Assembly (NCBI GenBank): GCA_002339265.1
Contig: DDKG01000178.1
Coordinates: 1 to 64,000 of the forward strand
Direction of reading: 5' to 3'
DNA from: Massilia sp. UBA2604
Lineage (GTDB): Bacteria > Pseudomonadota > Gammaproteobacteria > Burkholderiales > Burkholderiaceae_D
DNA length: 64,000 nt
The translations under genes were made by a program, and so were the position numbers. Positions 27,090 to 36,064 of this stretch are shown piece after piece. The notes under the pieces are model-generated. The model searched no databases. It saw nothing but the letters and a program-made list of their open reading frames with translations, and was not told the DNA's origin. How positions within the stretch are numbered: the first letter of the stretch is position 1; each line of letters starts with the position of its first letter.

Positions 27090-30000
27090 GCGCCGCCCTG
27101 GCTGCGATGACGCTGGCGCTGGCGGGCGCCGTCAGCGAACGCCAGCATGCACCCGGCGACGGCTGGGCGGCGCAGGAAGGCGGCACGCGTGGCGGCGCGA
27201 TGGCGGCGCCGGCCCACGTCTACACGGTGCGCAATCCGGACGAATTGCTGGCGGCGCTGCGCGCCCCGGCGCCGGCCCGCATCGTGCGCGTCGCGGCCAG
27301 CATCGACATGAGCGCAGGGCGCCCCTTCAGCGACACCCAGGACCAGGCGCGCCGCAGCGTGGTGCGCATTCCGTCCAACACCACCGTGCTCGGGGTGACG
27401 ACCGATGCGGGCTTCATCAACGCCAGCCTGAGCGTGTCCGGCGTGTCGCAGGTCATCGTGCGCAACCTGTCGCTGCGCAATCCCTGCGACGTCGAACCTG
27501 TGTGGGACGCGCGGGACGGCAGCAAAGGCAACTGGAATTCTCGCTACGACGGCATCAGCGTCTCCAACGCGCGCTACGTCTGGATCGACCACAATAGCTT
27601 CACCGACGCCCCGGTGACTGACGATACCCAACCGGTCGAAAACGGCGTGCCGAAGCAGTGCCACGACGGCGCGCTGGACATCACCAATGGGTCGGACTTC
27701 GTCAGCGTCACCTATAACCGCTTCGCGCTCCACCAGAAGAACACGCTGGTGGGCGGCAGCGACCGTGCGCAAGGCGACCGCGAACACCTGCGCGTGACCT
27801 TCAAGGGCAATCTGTTCGAGCACGTGAGCGAGCGCGCGCCGCGCGTGCGCTACGGCCAGGTGCACCTGCTGAACAACTACCATGTCGGCGACCGCAAGCA
27901 TCCCGTGTATGCGCACGGCTACAGCGTGGGCGCCGGCACCGAAGCACATGTCATTGCCCATGCCAACGCCTACGAGATCCAGGGCGCCAGCAACTGCGCC
28001 CACGTGGTGCGCGCGCCGGGCCGCAGCGACGGCGTCCACGTCGACCATGGGTCGACACTGAATGGCCAGCCACTCACCGGGTGCCCGCATGGCGGCGAGG
28101 TCGGCTGGCGCGTACCCTATCAATTTGCCGCCCTGCCAGCGCACGAGGTGCCGCGCCACGTGCTGGCCAATGCCGGCCCGCGCCCGCTCGACCCGGCGAA
28201 CGGCGCCGTCGAGGCACGGCTGGTGGTGAGAGCCGACGCAGCTCCCTTCGTCCTGCAGGCGCGGCGCGATGGCCAGGACAATTGGCAAGGCGCGAGCGTG
28301 CGCGCCATCGACGACGGCGCCACCCTCCAGGTCGAGCTGCTCGAAGCACGGGGCGGTGCGCCGCTGCGCCTCAAGCAGGTCAGGCGGCGCGCGCCGCTGG
28401 CCGGCACGCCGCTGGTGCTGCGGGTGGAAAGCCGGGCCGGCATGCTGTCGGCCTGGCTCGACGGCGAGCGGGTCACGTCGAGCCAGGTCGCGCCGCTGGC
28501 CGCAAGGGCTCCGGCAGCGTGGGAAGCCGCAGGGCATACCCTGCTCGACCTGCGCGACGGCCCGGCCGAGTTGCCGGCGGAGCGTATCGCCTTGCGGCTC
28601 GGCGCAAATACGCTCGCGCTGCAGGCCGGAGATCCGGCCGAGCGCATCGCCATCGCGGGCCAGGCATCTGGCGCCACCTCCAGCGATCCAGCCGTCGCTT
28701 CGGTCGCCGTCGCGGGCGAGCAGTTGCTGGTCACGCCGCACAAGCCAGGGCGCGCCACCGTCACCGTCGGCGGCCCGGACCCGGCCTGGCAACAGGCCGC
28801 GTTCGCGCTGGAAGTCGGCAAGCCATTCGCCGGGCCTGGCCGCACCGCGCTGCCGAAGGTGCGCCTGCGCCCGGCGCACGCCGAACGCGGCGTCCCGCCG
28901 GACACGCCGCTGATCATGACGTTCGAGCGCCCTCCAGTCCTGAGCGAGGCCGGCAGTGTGCGCATCGTGCGCCGCCATGACGGCGCGCAGGTCGCGACGA
29001 TCCGGCCCGGCGAAACCGTCCTGGCGCTCGGCCCGGCCGGGAGGGAGCGGCTGGTGCGTCACCATGCGATCGGGATCGAAGGCAACACGGTCCGCATTCG
29101 CCTGCCGCTCACGCTCGGCTACGGCGTGGAATATGAAGCTGTCGTCGACCCAAAGCTGCTGCGCGACGCGGCGTTCAAGGGCGCGCGCTGGACCTTCCGC
29201 ACCACGCCCTACCCGCCGGTCGGCGACAGCGTGACCGTGGACGACGACGGCCGCGCCGACTTTCGCACCGTGCAGGGCGCTCTCGACCACGCGATGACCC
29301 TGCCGCGCTCGATGCCGATAACCGTCAATGTGCGCGACGGCGTCTACCCGGAACTACTCTACCTGCAGGGCAAGGATAAGCTGATGCTGCGCGGGCAGAG
29401 CCGCGAGGCCACCGTCATCCGGGCCGCCAACAGCGATGCGCGCAATCCGGGCTCCGAAGGCCGCGCGCTATCCCTGGCCAAGGACAGCGACCTGCTCGAG
29501 ATCCGCGACCTGACGCTCCACAATACGACGCTGCGGCGCGACGGCCACTCGGCCCAGGCCGAAACGCTCTTCTTCAGCAATGATCGCGGCAGGTTCATCG
29601 CCCGCAATGCCGCCTTCCTCAGCGAGCAGGACACGCTGCAGCTGACCGGCTACGCCTGGGTCTACCGTTCGCTGGTAGAGGGCAACGTCGACTTCATCTG
29701 GGGGAACAACCGCGCCGCGCTGTTCGAGGAGAGCGAGATCCGCAGCGTGGGCGACAGCGCAGCCGCGCACAACGGCGGCTACCTGGTGCAGGCCAGGACC
29801 GTGACGCGGGGCGACCCGGGCTTCGTGTTCCTGCACTCGCGGCTGACCCAGGGGCTTGGCCCGGCCGGGAATCGCCCGCCGGCGGGCAGCGTCTACCTGG
29901 CGCGCTCACCGGGAACCGCGCACACCTGGGACAACGTCGCCTTCATCGGCAACACGGTCGATGGCCATATCGCCAAAGACGCCTGGCTGCGCCGGCCCGT

Positions 30001-30184
30001 GCCCAATCCAGGGATTGGCGATGCAGGGTCGGGCTGGCGCGAATATGGAAACCTGACGCACGACGGGACGCCCGCGCACTTCGGCGGTTACAAGCTGAGC
30101 GAAGAAGAATCCCGCCGCCTGTCGACGCGCGGCGCCGTCTTCGGGGGATTCAATGATGGCGAGGGCTGGAACCCACAGCCCTGA
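27086..30184 (+). CDS. Pectate lyase (PL1) - pectin methylesterase (CE8) fusion
   Basis: A 1032-residue bifunctional pectinase. Residues about 45-340 are a PL1 right-handed helix: YVWIDHNSF, calcium-site D194 and D198 (CHDGALDIT), and ERAPRVRYG with catalytic R250 and R255. Residues about 345-710 are beta-rich linker modules of concanavalin- or Ig-like type (one contains PHKPGRATVTVGG). Residues about 712-1025 are a CE8 methylesterase: DFRTVQGALD, Q824, D849 in SEQDTL, D869 in NVDFIWG and R940 in YLARSPG. The CE8 domain would expose free galacturonate stretches that the lyase then cuts. The ATG at 27086 overlaps the acetylesterase stop. The N-terminus is hydrophobic but lacks a basic n-region, so the export signal is atypical. 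Confidence 0.9.
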   Translation: MSAALAAMTLALAGAVSERQHAPGDGWAAQEGGTRGGAMAAPAHVYTVRNPDELLAALRAPAPARIVRVAASIDMSAGRPFSDTQDQARRSVVRIPSNTTVLGVTTDAGFINASLSVSGVSQVIVRNLSLRNPCDVEPVWDARDGSKGNWNSRYDGISVSNARYVWIDHNSFTDAPVTDDTQPVENGVPKQCHDGALDITNGSDFVSVTYNRFALHQKNTLVGGSDRAQGDREHLRVTFKGNLFEHVSERAPRVRYGQVHLLNNYHVGDRKHPVYAHGYSVGAGTEAHVIAHANAYEIQGASNCAHVVRAPGRSDGVHVDHGSTLNGQPLTGCPHGGEVGWRVPYQFAALPAHEVPRHVLANAGPRPLDPANGAVEARLVVRADAAPFVLQARRDGQDNWQGASVRAIDDGATLQVELLEARGGAPLRLKQVRRRAPLAGTPLVLRVESRAGMLSAWLDGERVTSSQVAPLAARAPAAWEAAGHTLLDLRDGPAELPAERIALRLGANTLALQAGDPAERIAIAGQASGATSSDPAVASVAVAGEQLLVTPHKPGRATVTVGGPDPAWQQAAFALEVGKPFAGPGRTALPKVRLRPAHAERGVPPDTPLIMTFERPPVLSEAGSVRIVRRHDGAQVATIRPGETVLALGPAGRERLVRHHAIGIEGNTVRIRLPLTLGYGVEYEAVVDPKLLRDAAFKGARWTFRTTPYPPVGDSVTVDDDGRADFRTVQGALDHAMTLPRSMPITVNVRDGVYPELLYLQGKDKLMLRGQSREATVIRAANSDARNPGSEGRALSLAKDSDLLEIRDLTLHNTTLRRDGHSAQAETLFFSNDRGRFIARNAAFLSEQDTLQLTGYAWVYRSLVEGNVDFIWGNNRAALFEESEIRSVGDSAAAHNGGYLVQARTVTRGDPGFVFLHSRLTQGLGPAGNRPPAGSVYLARSPGTAHTWDNVAFIGNTVDGHIAKDAWLRRPVPNPGIGDAGSGWREYGNLTHDGTPAHFGGYKLSEEESRRLSTRGAVFGGFNDGEGWNPQP

Positions 30185-30196
30185 CCCGGTTCAGGG
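30179..30196. terminator. Small inverted repeat between convergent genes
   Basis: CCCTGA (30179-30184) and TCAGGG (30191-30196) flank a 6-base loop across the stops of the PL1-CE8 and esterase-GH43 genes, which are only 6 bp apart. There is no T tract; any bidirectional termination role is tentative. Confidence 0.25.
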
Positions 30197-32608
30197 GGTG
30201 AACCGTACGTAGTCGATCTCGGCGTTCGCACCGGCCGCGCCGGTCGCGAACAAGGCCAGCTGCGCACCGACCCAGCGTCCCATCTTCGCCTCGAACGGCG
30301 CGCCGAGCGGCACGAAGCGCCCGCCGTCCGCGCTGTACGAGAACGCCACTCTGGCGCCATCGGTCACGTCGATCCGCAGGCGGGCATCCGGGCGGGGAAG
30401 CGCGGCGCCCACCTCCTCCACGCACGGTCCGCCCTCGCCGCAGCGCGTCAAGACGATGCGCGTGGTCCCGTCGACCCGGCGCAGGCCGAACCAGTTGTCG
30501 GCCAGTCCCGCGATGCCGAAGCCGGCCTGGTCGCCGTCGCGCACCGCGTTCAGGCGCACGCTCGCCGTTGCGCTGAATGCCGGCGCGACGAATTTATGGG
30601 TCAGCACCGACGCCAGCTGGCGCAGCGGCGCGGGCGGCTGGGCGTACAGGCGCAGCTTGCCGTCGACGAGCGCATACCAGCCGGCCTGCCAGTTGCCCGC
30701 CCATTGCCATTGCGGCTTGAGGCTGGCGCCATGGAACTCATCGCCCACCGCCGGCTCGCGCCGCGCGAAGGCGCCCGCCACCGGCTTGGCATGCTCCAGC
30801 ACCGGTTGGCCGACACCCGGGGCACCGGACGGCTCGCCAATCAGCGGCCATCCATCCTGCCAGCGCATCGGCTGCAGGTGCACCACACGGCCATAGGCGC
30901 GCTTGTCCTGGAAGTGGAAGAACCAGTCGGTCCCTTGCGGCGTTCGGACCCAGGCGCCCTGATGCGGTCCGTTGATGTCGGTGGTGGACTGCGCCAGCAC
31001 GATCCGGTCCTCGTATGGCCCCTCGATCGAGCGCGAACGGAACACCGATTGCCAGCCATGCTCGACGCCGCCGGCCGGGGCGAACACGTAGTACCAGCCG
31101 TCGGCCTTGTACAGCTTCGGTCCTTCCAGCGTGCGGTAGGCCGGCAGGCGGTTGCCGTCGATGACCACCTTGCCCTTCTCGTCGAGCAGGCTGCGTGCGT
31201 CCGGGGCCATGCGGCGCAGGGTCAGGACGTTGTTGAAGCCGGCGCGGCTCTTGGCCCAGGCGTGCAGCAGCCAGGCCTTGCCGTCGTCGTCCCACAGGGG
31301 CGTCGGGTCGATGATGCCCTTGCCCGGCAGGAGCAGGTGCGGCGCGCTCCAAGGTCCATTGAAACTGGTGGCCGTGGTGACGAACACGCCCTGGTCGGGG
31401 TCGGGATAGAAGATCCAGAATTTGCCATCGTGGTAGCGCAGGCACGGCGCCCAGACGCCCTTGCCGTGCTGCGGCGTCGCGAACGCCGCCTCGGGCACGA
31501 GTCGCGGCAGCGCGTGGCCGGTCAGCTCCCAGTTGACCATGTCCTTCGAGGTCAACAACGGCAGCCCCGGCGTGTTGGCGAAGCTCGACGCCACCATGTA
31601 ATAGGTGTCGCCAACACGGATCACATCCGGATCGGAATAGTCGGCGTGCAGGATCGGATTGCGGTAGCGGCCATTACCCAGGTCGGGCGACCATGGGGAG
31701 CGCACCGGCATCGGCCCTAGCACGCGGCCGAGAAACTCGCCCATTGCGTCGACGGTCGGCGCCAACCAGGGATCGAACAGCCAGAACGCATGCGGGGTAT
31801 TCGGCAACGCCACGGTCTCGGCCACGCTGCCGTGTCCACGCAGCCTGGCCGTCATCGCCTCGCGCCCGGCGGAAAAGCGCGGCACACCGCTCACGACATA
31901 CAGCACCGGCGGGCTTGATTTGCCCACGTGGTTGATTGGCGAGGCCTCGCGCCACAGACTGCTGCGCTCGGCGTAGCGGCCGCCGAACCAGGCGCCGGCC
32001 GCCGATGGGTTCTTGGCGGGATCGTCCTCGTGCCGCAGCGCTTCGTCGGAAGTGAAATCGGACAGGCCGTCGATGCTGACGACCGCCTGCACCGCGCCGG
32101 GAGCTGTCATGCCGACCAGGGCGGCGATCTGGCCGCCGGCCGAACCGCCCGCGATCGCGACGCGGGCCGGGTCGAAGCCGAAGTCGGCGGCATTCGCGCG
32201 CAGCCAGCCCAGCGCCTCCCTGACGTCGTCGATCGCCGCCGGATACTGGGCCTGGCCGGACAACCGGTAGCTGACGCTGGCCGCCGCATAACCGCGCGCC
32301 GCCAGCCGCGCCGCCAGCGGCCCGAACTCGGCGCGATCGCCGCTGCGCCAGCCGCCGCCGTGCACCAGCAGGACCAAGGGCGCCGGCTTGTCGCCCGGAG
32401 CAGGCAGATAGAGGTCGAGCGCCAGATTCAATTCGCCGCGGCGCGCATAGACGATGTCCTTGCGCACCTGGACGGGCGCGGCCGGGGCGCTGCTGGCGAT
32501 CCGGATGAACGGGTAGTCGCCAGCGAGTTTTCTGTACGTGGTGTCGGCGTTATAGGGCTGCGCCGCCGCTGCCAACGGCAGCAGCAGGATCGACAGCCAC
32601 GGTCTCAC
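30191..32608 (-). CDS. Esterase (BD-FAE-like) fused to GH43 glycosidase
   Basis: An 805-residue secreted fusion. After a signal peptide (RPWLSILLLPLAAAAQ), residues about 45-300 are an alpha/beta hydrolase of the BD-FAE/acetyl-esterase type (oxyanion HGGGW 84-88, nucleophile S156 in GGSAGG, His near 273). Residues about 313-600 are a GH43 five-bladed propeller with D326 (ADYSDPDVI), D434 (GIIDPTPLWDDDG) and E495 (TLEGPKLY) as base, pKa modulator and acid. Residues about 615-805 are a beta-sandwich typical of GH43 C-termini. It likely removes ester groups and arabinose or xylose from pectin side chains. GTG at 32608 overlaps the mutarotase stop (GTGA); the longer upstream ORF overlaps that gene and is not coding. 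Confidence 0.85.
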   Translation of the reverse strand: MRPWLSILLLPLAAAAQPYNADTTYRKLAGDYPFIRIASSAPAAPVQVRKDIVYARRGELNLALDLYLPAPGDKPAPLVLLVHGGGWRSGDRAEFGPLAARLAARGYAAASVSYRLSGQAQYPAAIDDVREALGWLRANAADFGFDPARVAIAGGSAGGQIAALVGMTAPGAVQAVVSIDGLSDFTSDEALRHEDDPAKNPSAAGAWFGGRYAERSSLWREASPINHVGKSSPPVLYVVSGVPRFSAGREAMTARLRGHGSVAETVALPNTPHAFWLFDPWLAPTVDAMGEFLGRVLGPMPVRSPWSPDLGNGRYRNPILHADYSDPDVIRVGDTYYMVASSFANTPGLPLLTSKDMVNWELTGHALPRLVPEAAFATPQHGKGVWAPCLRYHDGKFWIFYPDPDQGVFVTTATSFNGPWSAPHLLLPGKGIIDPTPLWDDDGKAWLLHAWAKSRAGFNNVLTLRRMAPDARSLLDEKGKVVIDGNRLPAYRTLEGPKLYKADGWYYVFAPAGGVEHGWQSVFRSRSIEGPYEDRIVLAQSTTDINGPHQGAWVRTPQGTDWFFHFQDKRAYGRVVHLQPMRWQDGWPLIGEPSGAPGVGQPVLEHAKPVAGAFARREPAVGDEFHGASLKPQWQWAGNWQAGWYALVDGKLRLYAQPPAPLRQLASVLTHKFVAPAFSATASVRLNAVRDGDQAGFGIAGLADNWFGLRRVDGTTRIVLTRCGEGGPCVEEVGAALPRPDARLRIDVTDGARVAFSYSADGGRFVPLGAPFEAKMGRWVGAQLALFATGAAGANAEIDYVRFTP

Positions 32609-33480
32609 AGCGCAGCTCCGCGAAACACCACCCGCCGGCGCAGGCTGGCGCCCGGCGCCAGGATGCTCAGACCGGGATAGCCCGGCATATTGTGGGCATT
32701 GATCGGATGGTCGACCGGCTCGAAACAGAAGAAATCGCGCCCGGGCGGCGCGTACAGGATGAAGTAATCCATGTTTGCCTCGATGGAGAGGCCCACGCCG
32801 CGCGCCGGCCATGCGATATGGGCCTGACCATCCCAGCCCTCGAAGACGTTGTCGACGCCCTCCTCGGGCAGGCGGGCAGGATCGATGAAGTTCCAGTTCG
32901 GCGGCAGCAGGCTGCGCATCGACGGCAGCTTGTCGGCGCCGGCAAGCCACACCTGGTCCGCACGAGCCTGGAGACATGCACCCTGCGGATCGGGCAGCCA
33001 GGGATGCAGGCCGAGGCCGAATGGCAAGGCATGCTTGCCGGTGTTGCGCACCTCCAGCTCCACCGCCAGCGCATCGCCTTCCAGCGCATAGCGCAGCGCG
33101 GCGTCGTAGGAGAACGGGATGGCGGCCTGGCGTTCGAGCCGCAGCAGCGCCGCATCCGGCGTGTGCGACACGACTTCCCACGCCTGCTGCCAGCCATCGC
33201 CATGGATCGGACAGGGTTCGCCGGCACGGTTTGGCGCCGGCACGTGGCGCCGGTCATCGAACACGAAGCCGGACGGCGCCATGCGGTTCGACCATGGCAC
33301 CAGCGGAAAACAGGCAAGTTGCGAAGGCAGCGGCACGCCCTGCGTGTCCGCCTCCAGTGCGCGCAACAGCGGCTGCGGCGACGTTCCGCCAAGCCAGTCG
33401 AGGCGGGCCAGCCCGCCTCCCGCCTGCGGCACGACGTCGGCCCGCAGGCGGCCGTTCTCGAGCTGCAGGCGCTGCAGCAT
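32605..33480 (-). CDS. Aldose 1-epimerase (GalM-family mutarotase)
   Basis: A 291-residue GalM-superfamily beta-sandwich. Sequence signs include GLGLHPWLPDP (catalytic His equivalent), WSNRMAPSGFVF and a C-terminal acidic segment around FCFEPVDHPINAHN holding the likely Glu base. ATG at 33480 overlaps the udh stop by one base (TGATG), so it is coupled to uronate dehydrogenase. Udh uses the beta-pyranose form of the uronate, so a dedicated uronate mutarotase is a reasonable inference; generic galactose mutarotase activity is the alternative. Confidence 0.82.
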   Translation of the reverse strand: MLQRLQLENGRLRADVVPQAGGGLARLDWLGGTSPQPLLRALEADTQGVPLPSQLACFPLVPWSNRMAPSGFVFDDRRHVPAPNRAGEPCPIHGDGWQQAWEVVSHTPDAALLRLERQAAIPFSYDAALRYALEGDALAVELEVRNTGKHALPFGLGLHPWLPDPQGACLQARADQVWLAGADKLPSMRSLLPPNWNFIDPARLPEEGVDNVFEGWDGQAHIAWPARGVGLSIEANMDYFILYAPPGRDFFCFEPVDHPINAHNMPGYPGLSILAPGASLRRRVVFRGAAL

Positions 33481-34313
33481 CAGTACTGCGGACCGTCGAG
33501 CAGGAACTTCCCGCCCTGGTACATCGTGGTCACGTCGTCCTGGGCCGGGAACTCCGAGGTGTCCGGGAACAGATGGGCGAATTTGCTCGAGCTGTCCTTC
33601 GGCTTGTAGCCCAGGTGCGAAGCCAGGCGATTGTCCCACCAGGTGCTGTCGTTATCGGACTGGCCGTACACGATGGTGTGCCCCACGCGCGGCGCGAACA
33701 GCGAGCAGCGCAGCAGCTCGGTCAGATCGTCGTACGAGAGGAAAGTGCTCATCATGCGCTTGTTGGCCGGCTCCGGGAAGCTCGAACCGATGCGGATGCA
33801 GACGGTCTCGATGCCGAAGCGGTCGAAGTAATAGCGCGCCATTTGCTCGCCGAACACCTTCGACAGGCCATAGTAGCTGTCGGGACGGGTCGGTGAGTTC
33901 GCGTCCAGCACCTCGGTGGTGCGGTGGTAGCCGATGGCGTGGTTCGAGCTGGCGAACACCACGCGCCGGGTGCCGGCCTTGTGCAGCGCCTCGTACAGGT
34001 TGGCCACGCCCAGGATATTGGCCTGCATGATCGGTTCGAACGGCTTTTCGGTCGAGATGCCGCCGAAGTGCAGCACTGCGTCCACGCCTTCGAGCAGCTT
34101 GAGCACCGCTTCCTTGTCGGCCAGGTCGCACTGGACGATTTCTTCGCCCTCGCGCGCCTCGCCCATGTCCGCCACGTCGGACAGGCGCACCACCTCGGCC
34201 CACGGCTTGATGCGGTCGCGCAGCACCTTGCCCAGGCCGCCGGCGGCGCCGGTCAGCAGGATGCGCTTGAACGGCTTGCCAACCTTCTTCGTACTGCCTA
34301 CTGCGTCGGTCAT
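33480..34313 (-). CDS. udh: Uronate dehydrogenase
   Basis: A 277-residue SDR-type NAD-dependent dehydrogenase that oxidises galacturonate or glucuronate C1 to the aldarolactone. Rossmann motif LTGAAGGLG starts at residue 20, the catalytic pair is Y148xxxK152 in SYYGLSKVFGE, and ASSNHAIGYH (about 121-130) is a conserved Udh substrate-binding segment. It is second in the operon garD - udh - galM-like - esterase/GH43. It is the entry enzyme of the oxidative uronate pathway, which avoids UxaC/UxaB/UxaA isomerisation. Confidence 0.93.
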   Translation of the reverse strand: MTDAVGSTKKVGKPFKRILLTGAAGGLGKVLRDRIKPWAEVVRLSDVADMGEAREGEEIVQCDLADKEAVLKLLEGVDAVLHFGGISTEKPFEPIMQANILGVANLYEALHKAGTRRVVFASSNHAIGYHRTTEVLDANSPTRPDSYYGLSKVFGEQMARYYFDRFGIETVCIRIGSSFPEPANKRMMSTFLSYDDLTELLRCSLFAPRVGHTIVYGQSDNDSTWWDNRLASHLGYKPKDSSSKFAHLFPDTSEFPAQDDVTTMYQGGKFLLDGPQY

Positions 34314-34336
34314 TCCCTTGCTCCTCTATTTATTGT

Positions 34337-35911
34337 TTACGTCACCGGCGCCGGATTGAACAGCGCCAGCGAATTATGCAGTTTCCACTGCTCGGCCCAG
34401 GTGCGGCGGCCGCTGGCCACGTCGAGGATCAGGCGGAACAACTCCCAGCCCACGTCCTCGATGCTCGCCTCGCCCGTGGCGATGCGGCCGGCGTCGACGT
34501 CCATCAGGTCGTGCCAGCGGCGCGCCAGGTCGGAACGGGTCGCCATCTTGATCACCGGGACCGCGGCCAGGCCATACGGCGTGCCGCGGCCGGTGGTGAA
34601 GATGTGGACGTTCATCCCGGCGGCCATCTGCAGCGTACCGCAAATGAAGTCGCTGGCCGGCGTGGCGGCGTAGATCAGGCCTTTTTGCTGGAGCTTGTCG
34701 CCGGGCGAGAGCACGCCGGTGATCGCCGTGCTGCCCGACTTGACGATCGAGCCCATCGCCTTTTCGACGATATTCGACAGGCCACCCTTCTTGTTCCCCG
34801 GGGTCGTGTTCGCGCTGCGGTCCACGCCGCCCCGCACCAGGTAGTCATCGTACCATTGCATCTCGCGCACCATGGCCGCGGCGACTTCGGGCGATGCGGC
34901 GCGCGCGGTCAGCTGGTCGATCCCGTCGCGCACCTCGGTCACTTCGGAGAACATGACGGCGCCGCCGGCGCGCACGATCAGATCGGTGGCGTAGCCGACC
35001 GCCGGATTGGCGGTCACGCCGGAGAAGGCGTCGCTGCCGCCGCACTGCACGCCCACCACCAGATCGGATGCCGGGCACGTCTCGCGGCGGCGGGCATTCA
35101 GTTTTTGCAGGTGGCGTTCGGCGGTCGCCATCAGATTGTCGATCATCGACATGAAGCCGACATGCTGCTGGTCCTGCAGGGTCACGACCGAAGGCTGGGC
35201 CGACCCGATCGGGATCGCCCCGGCCGGGAACAGGCGGGTGGGAGGCAGCTTCTCGCAGCCCAGGCTGACGACCATGACGTCATCGCCGAAATTGGGGTTC
35301 TTCGACAGGTTGCGGATGGTCTGGATCGGGATCTCGGCGCCAGGCGCATCGATCGCCACGCCGCAGCCATACACGTGTTCGAGCGACACCACGTCGTCGA
35401 CGTTGGGATAGCGCGGCAGCAGCTCGTCGCGGATGCGCTTGACCGCATACTCGATCACGCCCGACACGCATTGCACGGTGCTGGTGATCGCCAGCAGGTT
35501 GCGGGTGCCGACCGAGCCGTCGGCGTTGCGATAGCCCTCGAAGGTGTAGCCCTCCAGTGGCGGGAAGTCGGTGACGGCATGGGTGCCGATCGGCAGGTCC
35601 TCGAGGGAACGCGCAGCCGGCATGTGCAGCACCTTCTCCGAGATCCAGCTGCCGCGCGGGATCGCGCCGTTGGCATAGCCGATCACGACGCCATAGCGGA
35701 TCACCGGGTCGTTGTCGGCAAAATCGACCAGCGCCACCTTGTGCCCCTGCGGCACCCCTTCGACCAGCACCAGGCCATCGGCCAGGACGGTGCCGGCGGG
35801 CAGGCCGCCATCGTTGGCGACGATCGCCACGTTGTCGCTGGCCTGCATGCGGATGGTACGGGGGACGAGCTGGTTCATAGGGTCTGCCTGCGAGTTCATA
35901 GGGTCGGCCAT
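34337..35911 (-). CDS. garD: Galactarate dehydratase
   Basis: A 524-residue UxaA/GarD-family dehydratase, the same length as E. coli GarD and similar throughout ([59 protein letters not shown] and the terminal FNPAPVT). It converts galactarate to 5-dehydro-4-deoxyglucarate, the KdgD substrate. The first codons contain a 21-bp repeat: the 12-mer GTTCATAGGGTC occurs at 35873-35884 and 35894-35905, so two ATGs (35911 and 35875, plus one at 35899) precede the conserved region. I keep the first ATG; the true start is uncertain by up to 12 codons. Divergent from GH105. Confidence 0.93.
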   Translation of the reverse strand: MADPMNSQADPMNQLVPRTIRMQASDNVAIVANDGGLPAGTVLADGLVLVEGVPQGHKVALVDFADNDPVIRYGVVIGYANGAIPRGSWISEKVLHMPAARSLEDLPIGTHAVTDFPPLEGYTFEGYRNADGSVGTRNLLAITSTVQCVSGVIEYAVKRIRDELLPRYPNVDDVVSLEHVYGCGVAIDAPGAEIPIQTIRNLSKNPNFGDDVMVVSLGCEKLPPTRLFPAGAIPIGSAQPSVVTLQDQQHVGFMSMIDNLMATAERHLQKLNARRRETCPASDLVVGVQCGGSDAFSGVTANPAVGYATDLIVRAGGAVMFSEVTEVRDGIDQLTARAASPEVAAAMVREMQWYDDYLVRGGVDRSANTTPGNKKGGLSNIVEKAMGSIVKSGSTAITGVLSPGDKLQQKGLIYAATPASDFICGTLQMAAGMNVHIFTTGRGTPYGLAAVPVIKMATRSDLARRWHDLMDVDAGRIATGEASIEDVGWELFRLILDVASGRRTWAEQWKLHNSLALFNPAPVT

Positions 35912-35965
35912 GCGGTTGGTTCTTTTTCAGTATGCCACACAAAAATGAAAAGTGGCTAGTCCACC

Positions 35966-36004
35966 TTGCGATTTTGGTCTGACCAAATTAGAATGGCCTG
36001 ACCA
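35966..36004 (+). promoter_or_regulatory. Promoter with two palindromic operators, GH105 operon
   Basis: TTGCGA (35966-35971), 17-bp spacer, TAGAAT (35989-35994). A perfect palindrome TTGGTCTGACCAA (35974-35986) sits in the spacer and a second, TGGCCTGACCA (35994-36004), starts at the end of the -10. The segment 35961-35994 is identical to 25511-25544 at 30 of 34 positions. The same operators would also cover the region upstream of the divergent garD operon. Confidence 0.8.
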
Positions 36005-36064
36005 AAAGAGCTGGGCCTGAAGTTCAAGCAACACGGGTAACACAACAACGCCGATTGGAGACAC

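Noticed and set aside
32609..33181. N-terminal extension of the esterase-GH43 ORF
   Set aside because: The first 191 codons are Arg/Gly-rich shadow of the mutarotase gene. The GTG at 32608 overlaps that gene's stop and begins a signal peptide.
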